From positions 1 through 8,905 of the forward strand of contig JANXQX010000294.1 of NCBI GenBank assembly GCA_025353305.1: a stretch of DNA of 8,905 nt. The letters are read 5' to 3'. Below, piece by piece: positions 1-6,059 of this stretch. Position 1 is the stretch's first letter; every line of letters starts with the position of its first letter. The translations under genes and the position numbers were made by a program. This DNA comes from Holophagaceae bacterium (lineage in GTDB: Bacteria > Acidobacteriota > Holophagae > Holophagales > Holophagaceae). Under the pieces are notes generated by a model, which saw only the letters and a program-made list of their open reading frames with translations, ran no database searches and was not told the DNA's origin.

Positions 1-21
1 CTCCGCAGCCAGGCTGCGGAG
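1..21 (-). terminator. Hairpin downstream of the CHRD lipoprotein gene
   Basis: CTCCGCAGCC and GGCTGCGGAG form a perfect inverted repeat around one central base, giving about 9 pairs with a 3-base loop. It lies 23 bases beyond the stop codon of the minus-strand CHRD gene, where a rho-independent terminator would sit. The T-tract that would confirm it lies outside the window to the left, so the call rests on the stem and its position only. Confidence 0.5.
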
Positions 22-44
22 GGGCGCTCCAGCCAATCCTGGTG

Positions 45-1271
45 TCAGTAGCCAGGACCGGGGCCTGGGCCCGTTACGACGGTCGCGGTGGCGGCGAGTT
101 GACCCCGGATCTCACCCGCCGGGAAGGCGGCACTGTGGACATTCACGTAGAGGGATCCAGCCTTCCAGCTTGCGAACTGGGCGCTGGTGAACGTGGAGCC
201 GGCTGGCACCGTCCATACGCCCCCACCCGCATCCGTGAGGGGAATGATGACCGGTCCCGAGATGCCCGCAGCTCCATCATGGATGTGGGCCCCGGTCCCA
301 GTGATCCCGGTGGTGACGACGGCCCCACTGACTTTGAGGGTCGCCGGGTCGATGGAAATGCTTCCAACTCCGGTGGCCGTCGAGGCATTCGCGGGCACTT
401 CCTTGCTGCCGGCCAGCGTAGTGGTCACAGAGATCGGCGACGCGACGTTCAGCTGGCCGCGGATCTCGCCTCCGGGGTTGGCGGCGGAATGGACGTTCAC
501 GTACAGGTTCCCGGCCTGCCAGCTGCCCACCTGGGCGGTCGTGAGGAGGGCGCCCGGGGGTACCGTCCACACGCCGCCGCCCGCATCGGTGAGCGGAATG
601 AGGATGGATCCCGAAACACCCGCGGCCGCCTCATGGATGTGGGCTCCCGTCCCCACAATCCCGGAGGTGATCACCGAGCCGGACACTGCTCCGGTGAGGG
701 CATTCACCGCCAGGGATCCGAAGCCCGTGGCCGTGCTCGCGGTGGCCGGTGTCTCCTGGGCTCCGGTGAGGTTGGCGAAGCTCACCCGCAGCTCGATCTG
801 ACCCCGGATCTCTCCGGCCGGAAAAGCGGTGCTGTGGACATTGACGTAGTAGCCGTTGGCCTGGAGCGCCGTGTACTGGGCATCGGTCAGCACGGTGTTG
901 GCAGGGACGGTCCAGACGCCCCCGGGGCCACCCGACAGGGGGAAGAGCACCGCCCCCGCGACGCCCGGTGCGCCTTCGTGGATGTGCGCGGCCGTCCCGA
1001 CGATGCCGGTGGTGGTCACGGTTCCCGTGAGGACTTTCGTGGCAGGGTCAACCGAGAACGTGGCCGTACCAGTGGCTGTGGAGGCATTGGCGGGAACCTC
1101 CTGGGCCCCCGCAAGTCCGGCGTACCGGACATAGGGGGGGGCGACCGTGCCGCTGGCCGCGGCGCTGGCGCCACCGCCCCCGCAGGCGACGGTCATCAGG
1201 AATAGAAAGAAAAGTGCCAGCGCACTCAGGGAATATAGCCTTCGCCGACCATCCCTATCTTGGAATCGCAT
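45..1271 (-). CDS. Predicted lipoprotein with three tandem CHRD domains
   Basis: This is a 408-residue secreted or surface lipoprotein. Residues 1-30 have a basic n-region (RDGRRR), a hydrophobic core (LSALALFFLFLM) and a lipobox-like TVAC with Cys30 as the predicted lipidated residue. T at -3 is not the canonical L. Three repeats of about 110 residues follow (about 50-160, 166-275, 285-392). Each has the CHRD pattern: AQE(V/T)PA near the start, GTxAHIHE/D in the middle, GGVWTVP, then YVNVHS...GEIRGQ at the end. CHRD domains were first named in chordin; bacterial copies are mostly uncharacterised extracellular proteins. The chosen ATG has AGGAG (1277-1281, complement) 5 bases upstream. An in-frame ATG 31 codons earlier is rejected because it would bury the signal peptide. 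The last residues are GPGPGPGY. A C8 tract encodes AlaProPro just after the lipobox. Substrate or ligand is unknown. Confidence 0.9.
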   Translation of the reverse strand: MRFQDRDGRRRLYSLSALALFFLFLMTVACGGGGASAAASGTVAPPYVRYAGLAGAQEVPANASTATGTATFSVDPATKVLTGTVTTTGIVGTAAHIHEGAPGVAGAVLFPLSGGPGGVWTVPANTVLTDAQYTALQANGYYVNVHSTAFPAGEIRGQIELRVSFANLTGAQETPATASTATGFGSLAVNALTGAVSGSVITSGIVGTGAHIHEAAAGVSGSILIPLTDAGGGVWTVPPGALLTTAQVGSWQAGNLYVNVHSAANPGGEIRGQLNVASPISVTTTLAGSKEVPANASTATGVGSISIDPATLKVSGAVVTTGITGTGAHIHDGAAGISGPVIIPLTDAGGGVWTVPAGSTFTSAQFASWKAGSLYVNVHSAAFPAGEIRGQLAATATVVTGPGPGPGY

Positions 1272-1602
1272 ATTCACTCCTGCACTAGGGGAACTCCCCC
1301 GGTCCACCCAATCTGGATCACTCGAAGCCCGCCGATCAGATCCGGTCCCGAAATAGGAACCCATCCGGTGGGCCTGGCGCAGGGCAGAGGAGGCAAGTGT
1401 CGGGATTCCAGGTAGCGACCAGTCGAATTTTTCCCGCCACCATGTGGGGACCCACTCGCCCGGAACGCCCTTCCCGGGGCTCCCGCCCTCCGCCTAACCA
1501 CCCCTCGACGACCGCCAGCCTCCCCGTGGAAGGGCCCCATGAATCCCAGCCACCTCCGACCATGGCGGTACTAGTCATCCCTTTCCTTTCCCGGAGGTCG
1601 GC
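1272..1602. other. Divergent intergenic region without a gene
   Basis: This GC-rich stretch separates the minus-strand CHRD gene from the plus-strand permease remnant, so both promoters should lie here. I see good ribosome-binding sites at both edges but no convincing -35/-10 pair. I recognise no riboswitch consensus, although purine permease genes often have one. Open frames crossing it show no recognisable protein. Confidence 0.5.
1593..1597 (+). promoter_or_regulatory. Ribosome-binding site of the permease remnant
   Basis: GGAGG lies 5 bases before the ATG at 1603. This intact start signal shows that the short reading frame is the true 5' end of a once longer gene and not a chance frame. 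Confidence 0.65.
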
Positions 1603-1779
1603 ATGGAAGCGTTCTTCAAGCTGAAGGCCAGGGGCACGACGGTGGCCACCGAGGTGCTCGCCGGCACCTCGACCTTCATCTCCCTCGCCTACGTGATCTC
1701 GCTGATTCCCAAAGCCTTTCTCAAGGTGGCAGGCATCGCCTTCATCTTCCTCCTCAAGCTGCTCCTCCTCTCCGCCTAG
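1603..1779 (+). pseudogene. Truncated NCS2-family (AzgA/PbuG-like) purine permease
   Basis: This short frame encodes 58 residues, whereas NCS2 purine permeases of this branch are around 430 or more. Residues 1-32 (FFKLKARGTTVATEVLAG, then TSTFISLAYVI) match the conserved N-terminus of AzgA/PbuG-type guanine/hypoxanthine permeases, which normally reads FFKL(K/R)E(R/H)GTTVRTEVLAG followed by TTFLTMAY. The expected NP-A(I/L)L continuation is missing. Instead the frame runs into a short hydrophobic tail (AGIAFIFLLKLLLLSA) resembling the last membrane segment of the family, then a TAG stop. I infer an in-frame internal deletion joining the two ends; the N-terminal match is what the sequence shows. 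It may still be translated as a one- or two-helix peptide. It lies 27 bases before the Tsx-like porin gene and was probably co-transcribed with it. Full-length family members import nucleobases by proton symport in the inner membrane. Confidence 0.75.
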
Positions 1780-1806
1780 CGTCCAGCCGCCCCTTCTGGA
1801 GACTCC

Positions 1807-2640
1807 ATGTCCAAGCTCGCCCCTGCCCTCCTTGCGGTCGCGGCCCTGCCCCTGACGGCCGCCGACTGGAGCGACACCTTCATCGGCTACCGCTACGGCA
1901 CCCAGTTCCGCGAGCCGGGCATCGACGGCACCGTCGAGAAGAACATCCTGCAGCTGAGCCATGCCAGCGGCTGGGCCTACGGCTCGAACTTCTTCAACGT
2001 GGACATGCTCCTGTCCGACCAGCACGATCCTGCGAGCAGCGGGAAGACCGGGGCCAACGAAGTCTACGTCGTCTACCGCGGCTCCCTGAGCCTCGGGAAG
2101 GTCGCCAAGACGGATCTCGGTGTCGGCCCTGTGCGCGACCTGTCCTTGACCGGCGGTCTCGACTTCAACGCCAAGAACAACACCTTTGGCTCCAAGAAGC
2201 GCTTCCTGGTCCTGGGCCCCACCCTCAACTTCAAAGTGCCCGGCGGCTTCCTGGACCTCGGCCTCTGGGCCTGCCACGAACAGAACTACAACGGCATCGT
2301 GAGCCAGTCCGTGGACTTCAAGACCACGTACATGGTTGCCGCCGCCTGGGGCATCCCCTTCCAGGTGGGCCCGGCGGGTGCCGAGTTCAAGGGCTACGCC
2401 AACTACGTGGGCCCCAAGGGCAAGGACGGCTTCGGCGTCGACACCAAGGCCGAGACCCTGGCCAACCTCTCCCTCCTCGTGGACATCAGCCCCGCCTTCG
2501 GCACCAGGAGGAAGGTCTACCTCGGCGGCGGCCTGGAATACTGGAACAACAAGTTCGGTGGCCCCAATCACGACGGGCCCGCCCCCGCCACCAACAAGCG
2601 CGTCACCGCCCCCATGGCACAGCTGCAGATCCACTTCTGA
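1807..2640 (+). CDS. Tsx/OmpK-like nucleoside-type outer-membrane channel
   Basis: This 277-residue protein starts with a Sec signal peptide (hydrophobic core LAPALLAVAALPLTAA, cleavage likely after Ala18 or Ala19). It ends in IHF, the C-terminal Phe typical of outer-membrane beta barrels. The mature part alternates polar and hydrophobic residues as barrel strands do. It contains segments resembling Tsx/OmpK-type channels: SGWAYGSNFFNVDMLLSD at about residues 54-71, NEVYVVYRGSLSL at about 84-96, and GGGLEYWNNKFGG near the end. Length fits that family. GGAG lies a few bases before the ATG. The 5' neighbour is a remnant of a purine permease, which supports a role in nucleoside or nucleobase passage across the outer membrane. 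Substrate is inferred, not shown; a different small barrel family is the alternative. Confidence 0.7.
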   Translation: MSKLAPALLAVAALPLTAADWSDTFIGYRYGTQFREPGIDGTVEKNILQLSHASGWAYGSNFFNVDMLLSDQHDPASSGKTGANEVYVVYRGSLSLGKVAKTDLGVGPVRDLSLTGGLDFNAKNNTFGSKKRFLVLGPTLNFKVPGGFLDLGLWACHEQNYNGIVSQSVDFKTTYMVAAAWGIPFQVGPAGAEFKGYANYVGPKGKDGFGVDTKAETLANLSLLVDISPAFGTRRKVYLGGGLEYWNNKFGGPNHDGPAPATNKRVTAPMAQLQIHF

Positions 2641-2650
2641 GCCGACCCGC

Positions 2651-2658
2651 TAGACTGG
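2651..2658 (+). promoter_or_regulatory. Probable -10 region of tRNA-Arg
   Basis: TAGACTGG occurs 15 bases before the first base of tRNA-Arg. The same eight bases occur 18 bases before tRNA-Pro (8773-8780). Sharing between two unrelated tRNA genes at similar distance suggests a -10 box (TAGACT) and initiation region. No convincing -35 hexamer was found 16-18 bases upstream of either copy. Confidence 0.4.
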
Positions 2659-2665
2659 AGCCTGC

Positions 2666-2742
2666 GCGCCCATAGCTCAGGTGGATAGAGCAGCAGCCTT
2701 CTAAGCTGCAGGTCGCTGGTTCGAGTCCAGCTGGGCGCACCA
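2666..2742 (+). tRNA. tRNA-Arg (anticodon UCU)
   Basis: A full cloverleaf can be drawn. The acceptor stem GCGCCCA/TGGGCGC is perfect. The D-arm GCTC/GAGC, anticodon stem GCAGC/GCTGC with loop CTTCTAA (anticodon TCT), five-base variable loop and T-arm GCTGG/CCAGC with loop TTCGAGT are all present. Discriminator A is followed by an encoded CCA (2740-2742). Its 3' end faces the integrated element, the usual arrangement when a tRNA 3' end is the attachment site, although an exact repeat at the far end was not found. Confidence 0.97.
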
Positions 2743-2856
2743 GTCGCGATAGTCAGAAAGCCTATACCTACAGTGCTTTCGACTTCCGACCCCAGTCTAT
2801 CAAATGGCTGACCACGCCCCTCTAGGTTGTGGTTGGACCTCAATTATCGCATGAAC

Positions 2857-2877
2857 AGGTGCAACATAGGTGCAACA
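2857..2877 (+). repeat. Tandem 11-base repeat near the left end
   Basis: AGGTGCAACAT is followed directly by AGGTGCAACA, two copies with an 11-base period, one helical turn. Tandem sites of this kind near the end of an integrative element may be arm-type sites for integrase or an excisionase. That is inference from position and spacing; no excisionase gene is visible here. Confidence 0.5.
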
Positions 2878-3000
2878 GTTTCCCTCTGAAACCCGCATGG
2901 GATCTGGCATTGCGAGGTGGGGAGGGTGTTTTCGGCACTTCGATTCATGGCGCTGGAAAGGCATGGGGTGGTCAACCTTCGAACCGAGGTCGTGCTTCCA

Positions 3001-3034
3001 AGAGACGGGTTCGGGCTTTACCAGGAGGTGGGTA
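3001..3034 (+). repeat. Two-part motif, copy A
   Basis: Left half AGAGACGGGTTCGG, two-base spacer GC, right half TTTACCAGGAGGTGGGTA. Copy A lies 96 bases beyond the stop codon of the DUF2971 gene. It differs from copy B at only two of 34 positions. The right half contains a perfect Shine-Dalgarno-like AGGAGGT, but no plausible gene starts after it. Confidence 0.75.
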
Positions 3035-3130
3035 GTGCCTGTATTCGCGGCTAGTGGGCAGCAGGTACCTGTTGGGCGAGTGGTGTCCCTCGGAGCCTTC
3101 ACTGATACACAGGACAAGGCGAGTCCGTGG

Positions 3131-3952
3131 TCAGACGAAGGTAATGGGTACCTCACGAATCAAGTAGCTCGACGGGTCCATCTCCATCTGGACAAGCTGC
3201 ACATGACTGTAGTGTCCGTCTGATAGCAGTCGGCGAACCTCTCGACGGTGAGAGTCCGGCATCTTGCTGCCGAGAAGAACGGTCCTGATGTTCTCTGGTG
3301 GTAGCGGACGTAAGTGAAGCTCTCGCCCACACACAACACGAGGGATGAATTGTGTCTGGTGGTATATGACGCGCCATTCGTCTTCGTAGGACCATGCCTT
3401 GCCCTTGGTCCTAAAGGGTCCGGCTGCAAGCGGATCGTCGTAGCGGAAGGAGGGGCGATCGTCTGAGTAACGGACAGGAACCAAGCGATTGTGAATCGTG
3501 GAATCGTCGCCCATCTGGAAGATGCCATTGGACTCCAGCTCGATAACCAGACCTCGGTGCCGGTCCCCGTAGTGCGCCCACATCAGGTGGTTATTTCGCT
3601 GCGCCGACAGGCAGAGAATTGCCAGCTGATCCATGGAAAGCATCATTGTGCTATGCAGCAGTCGGGCATCATTCACGGTTTTCTCAAGGCTTTCTTCCAG
3701 CGCATTGAGATAGCTGACTGAACTGCCTCCTGCAAGCATCCACAGGGCAGCAGCACCCTTCTTAGCAGCCTCCGATGCCTCAAGTTCATCCTTGACCAGG
3801 GTCTTCAGAGCCGCTCGGGAGGCAGGGGTCATCGCATCTGGAATGGGATTGCAGTCAAAGGGGTCATTGAACTCGCTCGGTGACGAGACTTTTATCGAGT
3901 TCGACCGAAGGACCTCGATCCCACCCGCATCGCAGTATTTATAGAGGCGCAT
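3131..3952 (-). CDS. DUF2971 family protein
   Basis: This is a 273-residue soluble protein with the DUF2971 landmarks in order: N-terminal MRLYKY, SPSEFNDPFDC at about residues 25-34, ILCLSAQRNNHLMWAHYGDRHRG at about 112-134 (shown here in two parts: ILCLSAQ and MWAHYGDRHRG), a VPVRYSDD strand at about 159, KAWSYEDEWRV at about 185-195, and a VLLGSKM strand near 225. The conserved H, Y, E and R residues could form an active site, but the biochemical activity of the family is not established to my knowledge. No signal peptide or membrane segment is seen. The ATG at 3952 is preferred because MRLYKY matches the usual family start; a GTG three codons upstream (3961) is possible and neither has a strong ribosome-binding site. 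The gene stands alone, opposite to the primase gene, between motif copies A and B. In this setting it is cargo, possibly anti-phage or toxic. Confidence 0.85.
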   Translation of the reverse strand: MRLYKYCDAGGIEVLRSNSIKVSSPSEFNDPFDCNPIPDAMTPASRAALKTLVKDELEASEAAKKGAAALWMLAGGSSVSYLNALEESLEKTVNDARLLHSTMMLSMDQLAILCLSAQRNNHLMWAHYGDRHRGLVIELESNGIFQMGDDSTIHNRLVPVRYSDDRPSFRYDDPLAAGPFRTKGKAWSYEDEWRVIYHQTQFIPRVVCGRELHLRPLPPENIRTVLLGSKMPDSHRREVRRLLSDGHYSHVQLVQMEMDPSSYLIREVPITFV

Positions 3953-3999
3953 ATCGGTCACTCACGGTTTGGTATCTGGGGCAGGGAGTTACAAATCAC

Positions 4000-4033
4000 A
4001 GATACGGGTTCGGGCTTTACCAGGAGGTAGGTA
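4000..4033 (+). repeat. Two-part motif, copy B
   Basis: This copy has the same 34-base layout as copy A, with T for G at the fourth base and A for G in the GGTGGGTA end. It lies 47 bases upstream of the DUF2971 start codon, so copies A and B flank that gene as direct repeats. Confidence 0.75.
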
Positions 4034-4112
4034 TTACAGGGAGAAGGCGATGATGGGCAGCATCAGCCTGTCAGGTAGAAGTGTGCAGTCCATCAACCGC
4101 ACTCCGCAGTCT

Positions 4113-4295
4113 CTATGCCTTCCGTGTCTCGTTGAGGGACTCCCTGTTAGCGCCGCCACGGTAGTCAGCGTCAGCAGCCTGCACAGGGGCGTCCCCCCAG
4201 TAGAGGTCCGAACTGATGGTATAGGTGCCTGGAGTCCGCTCGGGGAGCGTCAGGTGCCCACAACATGGGCAGGGGTGCTTCTCCAAGTGGGACAT
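4113..4295 (-). pseudogene. Degenerate CPCC-family zinc-ribbon gene
   Basis: The reading frame encodes about 60 residues: HPCPCCGHLTL, then PGTYTISSDLYWGDAPVQ, then DYRGGANRESLNETRKA and a TAG stop. This follows the cysteine-rich CPCC family, where one expects CPCCG-(Y/H)LTL, then YEICPVCFWEDD-VQ, then DY-GGAN-VSLNEAR-NY. The first cysteine cluster is intact. The second CxxC pair is replaced (SSDL), and the acidic ED is changed to GD, so zinc binding as in the family is unlikely. After the stop, a different frame reads RDCGVR, resembling the usual continuation after SLNEAR (Y..FG), which points to a frameshift. The start at 4295 is uncertain, lacks a clear ribosome-binding site, and the frame is open further upstream to 4493. 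Function of the intact family is unknown. Confidence 0.65.
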
Positions 4296-4563
4296 GTCAC
4301 AAAGTCTAAGGCAGGGTCCGGGGTGGTCGCGGAACACCATTCCTCCGGGAATCGTTTCACGGCAACGTCCGAGTCTTCCTGGACCCAACCCGAAGTATTG
4401 ATACACGTTCTCAACATGTCTGTTGGGCGTGGTCGAGGGCATGGTGTCCCGAATACGGGCGATTGAACATAGGTCCAAACCCTTGCCCAGCAATGCTCAG
4501 AGGCGATCTGCGGCTCGCCAGGCTCTGGACAGCACTGTTGATGGACAGGGCGAATCGGAGGGC
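4296..4563. other. Non-coding or decayed stretch before the primase
   Basis: Frames are open here on both strands, but none gives a recognisable protein or a start with a good ribosome-binding site. It may hold further remnants upstream of the CPCC frame. I see no iterons or other clear replication origin. Confidence 0.4.
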
Positions 4564-4601
4564 AGAGACGGGTTCGGCGGTTTTGTTTACGGGAGGTGGT
4601 A
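4564..4601 (+). repeat. Two-part motif, copy C (expanded spacer)
   Basis: The left half AGAGACGGGTTCGG is identical to copy A. It is followed by an eight-base spacer (CGGTTTTG) in place of two bases, then a diverged right half TTTACGGGAGGTGGTA. The longer spacer with both halves kept argues that the motif consists of two separate conserved parts. It lies 64 bases before the primase start. Confidence 0.6.
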
Positions 4602-4653
4602 AGGAATAAAGTCAGAGGGCGTTTGCTCCTGGCACCCCTTCCACACACCCGCC

Positions 4654-4658
4654 AGGAG
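4654..4658 (+). promoter_or_regulatory. Ribosome-binding site fixing a TTG start
   Basis: AGGAG lies 7 bases before the TTG at 4666 and decides this uncommon start for the primase gene. No in-frame ATG occurs until well inside the N-terminal domain. Confidence 0.7.
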
Positions 4659-4665
4659 ACCCCCA

Positions 4666-5889
4666 TTGCCCGTTGGATACGATTCCCACTACCGACGCTA
4701 TGACCGCATCTACCAAGCCTTCCTGCAGGCTGGAGTGCCGCTTGCGGGGCTGCTAGAGGGCACCAAGCAGCTCTTTCACAACTCCGCGCCCGAAAGCCTG
4801 TTGCTGGACCTCCGCTATCTGGAGGCTGCTATGGACGCAGGGGCGAATGTCGGGGCGATCACGCACCAGAAGGACCTCCCGGGCACCAATCCGATGGGGT
4901 TCTGGGACCTGGACATCGACGGTCCCGACCACGGACTGGACCTGTCCCCGTTCACTTGGCGTGTGCGCCGTGACGGTGAGGCGGTCCGCGCCCACTACTT
5001 CGCCCGTCTGCCGGACCCCACGGTGCCCCTGGAGGCATCCTACAAGGGCAAGCACTACGACCTCTGCACCTGGAACACGGTCATGCCAGGGTCCGTCCAC
5101 GAGAGCGGCACCGTCTACGAACTCGAATACCTGGAGGACGGGGATTGGGTCCAATGGGACGGTGAGGCGTTCAACATCGACATGCTGCCCGTGGTGGACC
5201 CGGAGCAGTATCGGTCCCAGGTGAACCAGCGCGTAACCAAGCGCCCCAGCAATGTCCACCTGCTCCAGACCAAACCGAAGAAGGCGAAGAGGCAGGTCGT
5301 GTGGGTTCATGCCACGGGCAGTCAGGAGACCCGCACCAAGATGGCGAGGAACTACCTCCGCTACTACGCCTGGCGGTCCATCTCGGGCAAGAACGGGCAC
5401 GATGCCCTACTGGTGGTCGTCACCAACCTCCGCCTGTTTCACCGCCTGGAGCAGTCCGTGGCGCTGGCAATGGTCAAGGAGCACTTCAACCCGCGCTGCC
5501 AGGATCTCCAGGGCAACCTCTGCCCCTGGTCCGATGCTGAGATCACCCACAAGTGGAATGAGGCGGGGAAGCCGGATGCCTATCCGACCCTCGGAGTGAA
5601 GCACCCGAAGGCACGGGCAAAGGAAGCTCGACTAATGCTAGAGGGAGAGGTCGCCGAGTTTCTGGACCTGTTCACCCAGCAGGGAGGCACCGCCAACCCC
5701 ACGACCCTCCGGTACGCCTTCATCGCGTCCAGGGGCGGGGAGGACGTGAACTCCACTGCCTTCGGTCGCGCCGTGTCCAAGGCGACGGGCATCCAGACCA
5801 CGACACCCAACGGCAAGCGGGTGTATCAGGGGTTCTCGCTCAGAGAGATGGGTATCGGCTTTACCAGGAGGGGGGGAGAGGCAGCTTAG
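4666..5889 (+). CDS. Primase-polymerase/PriCT replication protein without helicase domain
   Basis: This 407-residue protein probably primes replication of the element. The N-terminal domain (about 1-175) resembles bifunctional primase-polymerases. It has FWDLDIDG at residues 79-86, which gives the metal-binding D-x-D, and MPGSVHESGTVYELEY at 140-155, the usual PxSxH-sG-Y element. Residues about 218-300 look like the PriCT helical domain: a basic/aromatic stretch (RNYLRYYAWR), GKNGHDALLVVV, then EHFNPRC and PWSDAEITHKWNEA. Residues about 325-396 resemble the winged-helix segment found at the C-terminus of phage/satellite primase-helicases (STAFGRAV...GKRVYQGFSL). No Walker A/B SF3 helicase motif lies between, so it is shorter than P4-alpha-type proteins. 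Helicase may come from the host or a helper phage, or may have been deleted. The start is TTG with AGGAG upstream. Motif copy D encodes its last residues (MGIGFTRRGG). Confidence 0.85.
   Translation: MPVGYDSHYRRYDRIYQAFLQAGVPLAGLLEGTKQLFHNSAPESLLLDLRYLEAAMDAGANVGAITHQKDLPGTNPMGFWDLDIDGPDHGLDLSPFTWRVRRDGEAVRAHYFARLPDPTVPLEASYKGKHYDLCTWNTVMPGSVHESGTVYELEYLEDGDWVQWDGEAFNIDMLPVVDPEQYRSQVNQRVTKRPSNVHLLQTKPKKAKRQVVWVHATGSQETRTKMARNYLRYYAWRSISGKNGHDALLVVVTNLRLFHRLEQSVALAMVKEHFNPRCQDLQGNLCPWSDAEITHKWNEAGKPDAYPTLGVKHPKARAKEARLMLEGEVAEFLDLFTQQGGTANPTTLRYAFIASRGGEDVNSTAFGRAVSKATGIQTTTPNGKRVYQGFSLREMGIGFTRRGGEAA
5844..5877 (+). repeat. Two-part motif, copy D (inside the primase 3' end)
   Basis: AGAGATGGGTATCGG, spacer C, then TTTACCAGGAGG followed by a G-run. 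It is the most diverged copy in the flanks but keeps the TCGG and TTTACCAGGAGG blocks. Unlike copies A-C it lies within a coding region, where it encodes MGIGFTRRGG at the C-terminus. Copy A can be read in one frame as TGSGFTRR, so the intergenic copies might be leftovers of gene 3' ends. Confidence 0.6.
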
Positions 5890-6059
5890 GTGGAACTCCG
5901 TACCTCTCGCCAATGAAGGAGGGCATCCACGACTCGCGCAGTGAAACGTCACCCCATCCGTATAAACTCGGGAACAAATGCACCATCATTTGAAGTCTTC
6001 TATAGGCGATGGCGGTATCCTGTAGTATTCACTTCAAGCTAAAGATCAGAAGGAGCGAC

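Larger units (their letters stand above)
2743..3130. other. Left end of the integrated element, no gene
   Basis: This stretch follows tRNA-Arg and has no recognisable gene on either strand. It holds the tandem 11-base repeat at 2857-2877 and copy A of the two-part motif at 3001-3034. Its base composition is lower in GC than the porin gene, in line with the start of foreign DNA. Open frames crossing it run antisense into the DUF2971 gene and resemble no family I know. Confidence 0.5.

Noticed and set aside
42..1205. Long open frame on the plus strand opposite the CHRD gene
   Set aside because: It is low-complexity, rich in Gly and Arg, and lies antisense to a gene with three clear domain repeats. 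High GC leaves such frames open by chance.
1336..2634. 432-codon open frame on the minus strand opposite the porin and permease remnant
   Set aside because: It is rich in Gly, Glu and Val with no known domain, covers a gene with signal peptide and barrel features, and has no good start signal.
2870..3223. Possible small gene after the AGGAGGT of motif copy A
   Set aside because: A GTG at 3035 is well spaced from AGGAGGT, but the product shows no recognisable features and overlaps the DUF2971 gene end in antisense. The same AGGAGGT in other copies is not followed by a start.
3969..4466. 165-codon open frame on the plus strand
   Set aside because: It runs antisense to the CPCC relic, has no ribosome-binding site and no recognisable sequence.
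4000..4601. Motif copies as integron attC sites or CRISPR repeats
   Set aside because: They lack the core sites and long imperfect palindrome of attC, and their spacing of about 560 to 1280 bases rules out a CRISPR array.
5961..6028. Promoter for the AT-rich pair (TATAAA at 5961, TTGAAG at 5990)
   Set aside because: The hexamers resemble consensus boxes, but none are paired at 16-18 bases, so I could not choose one.
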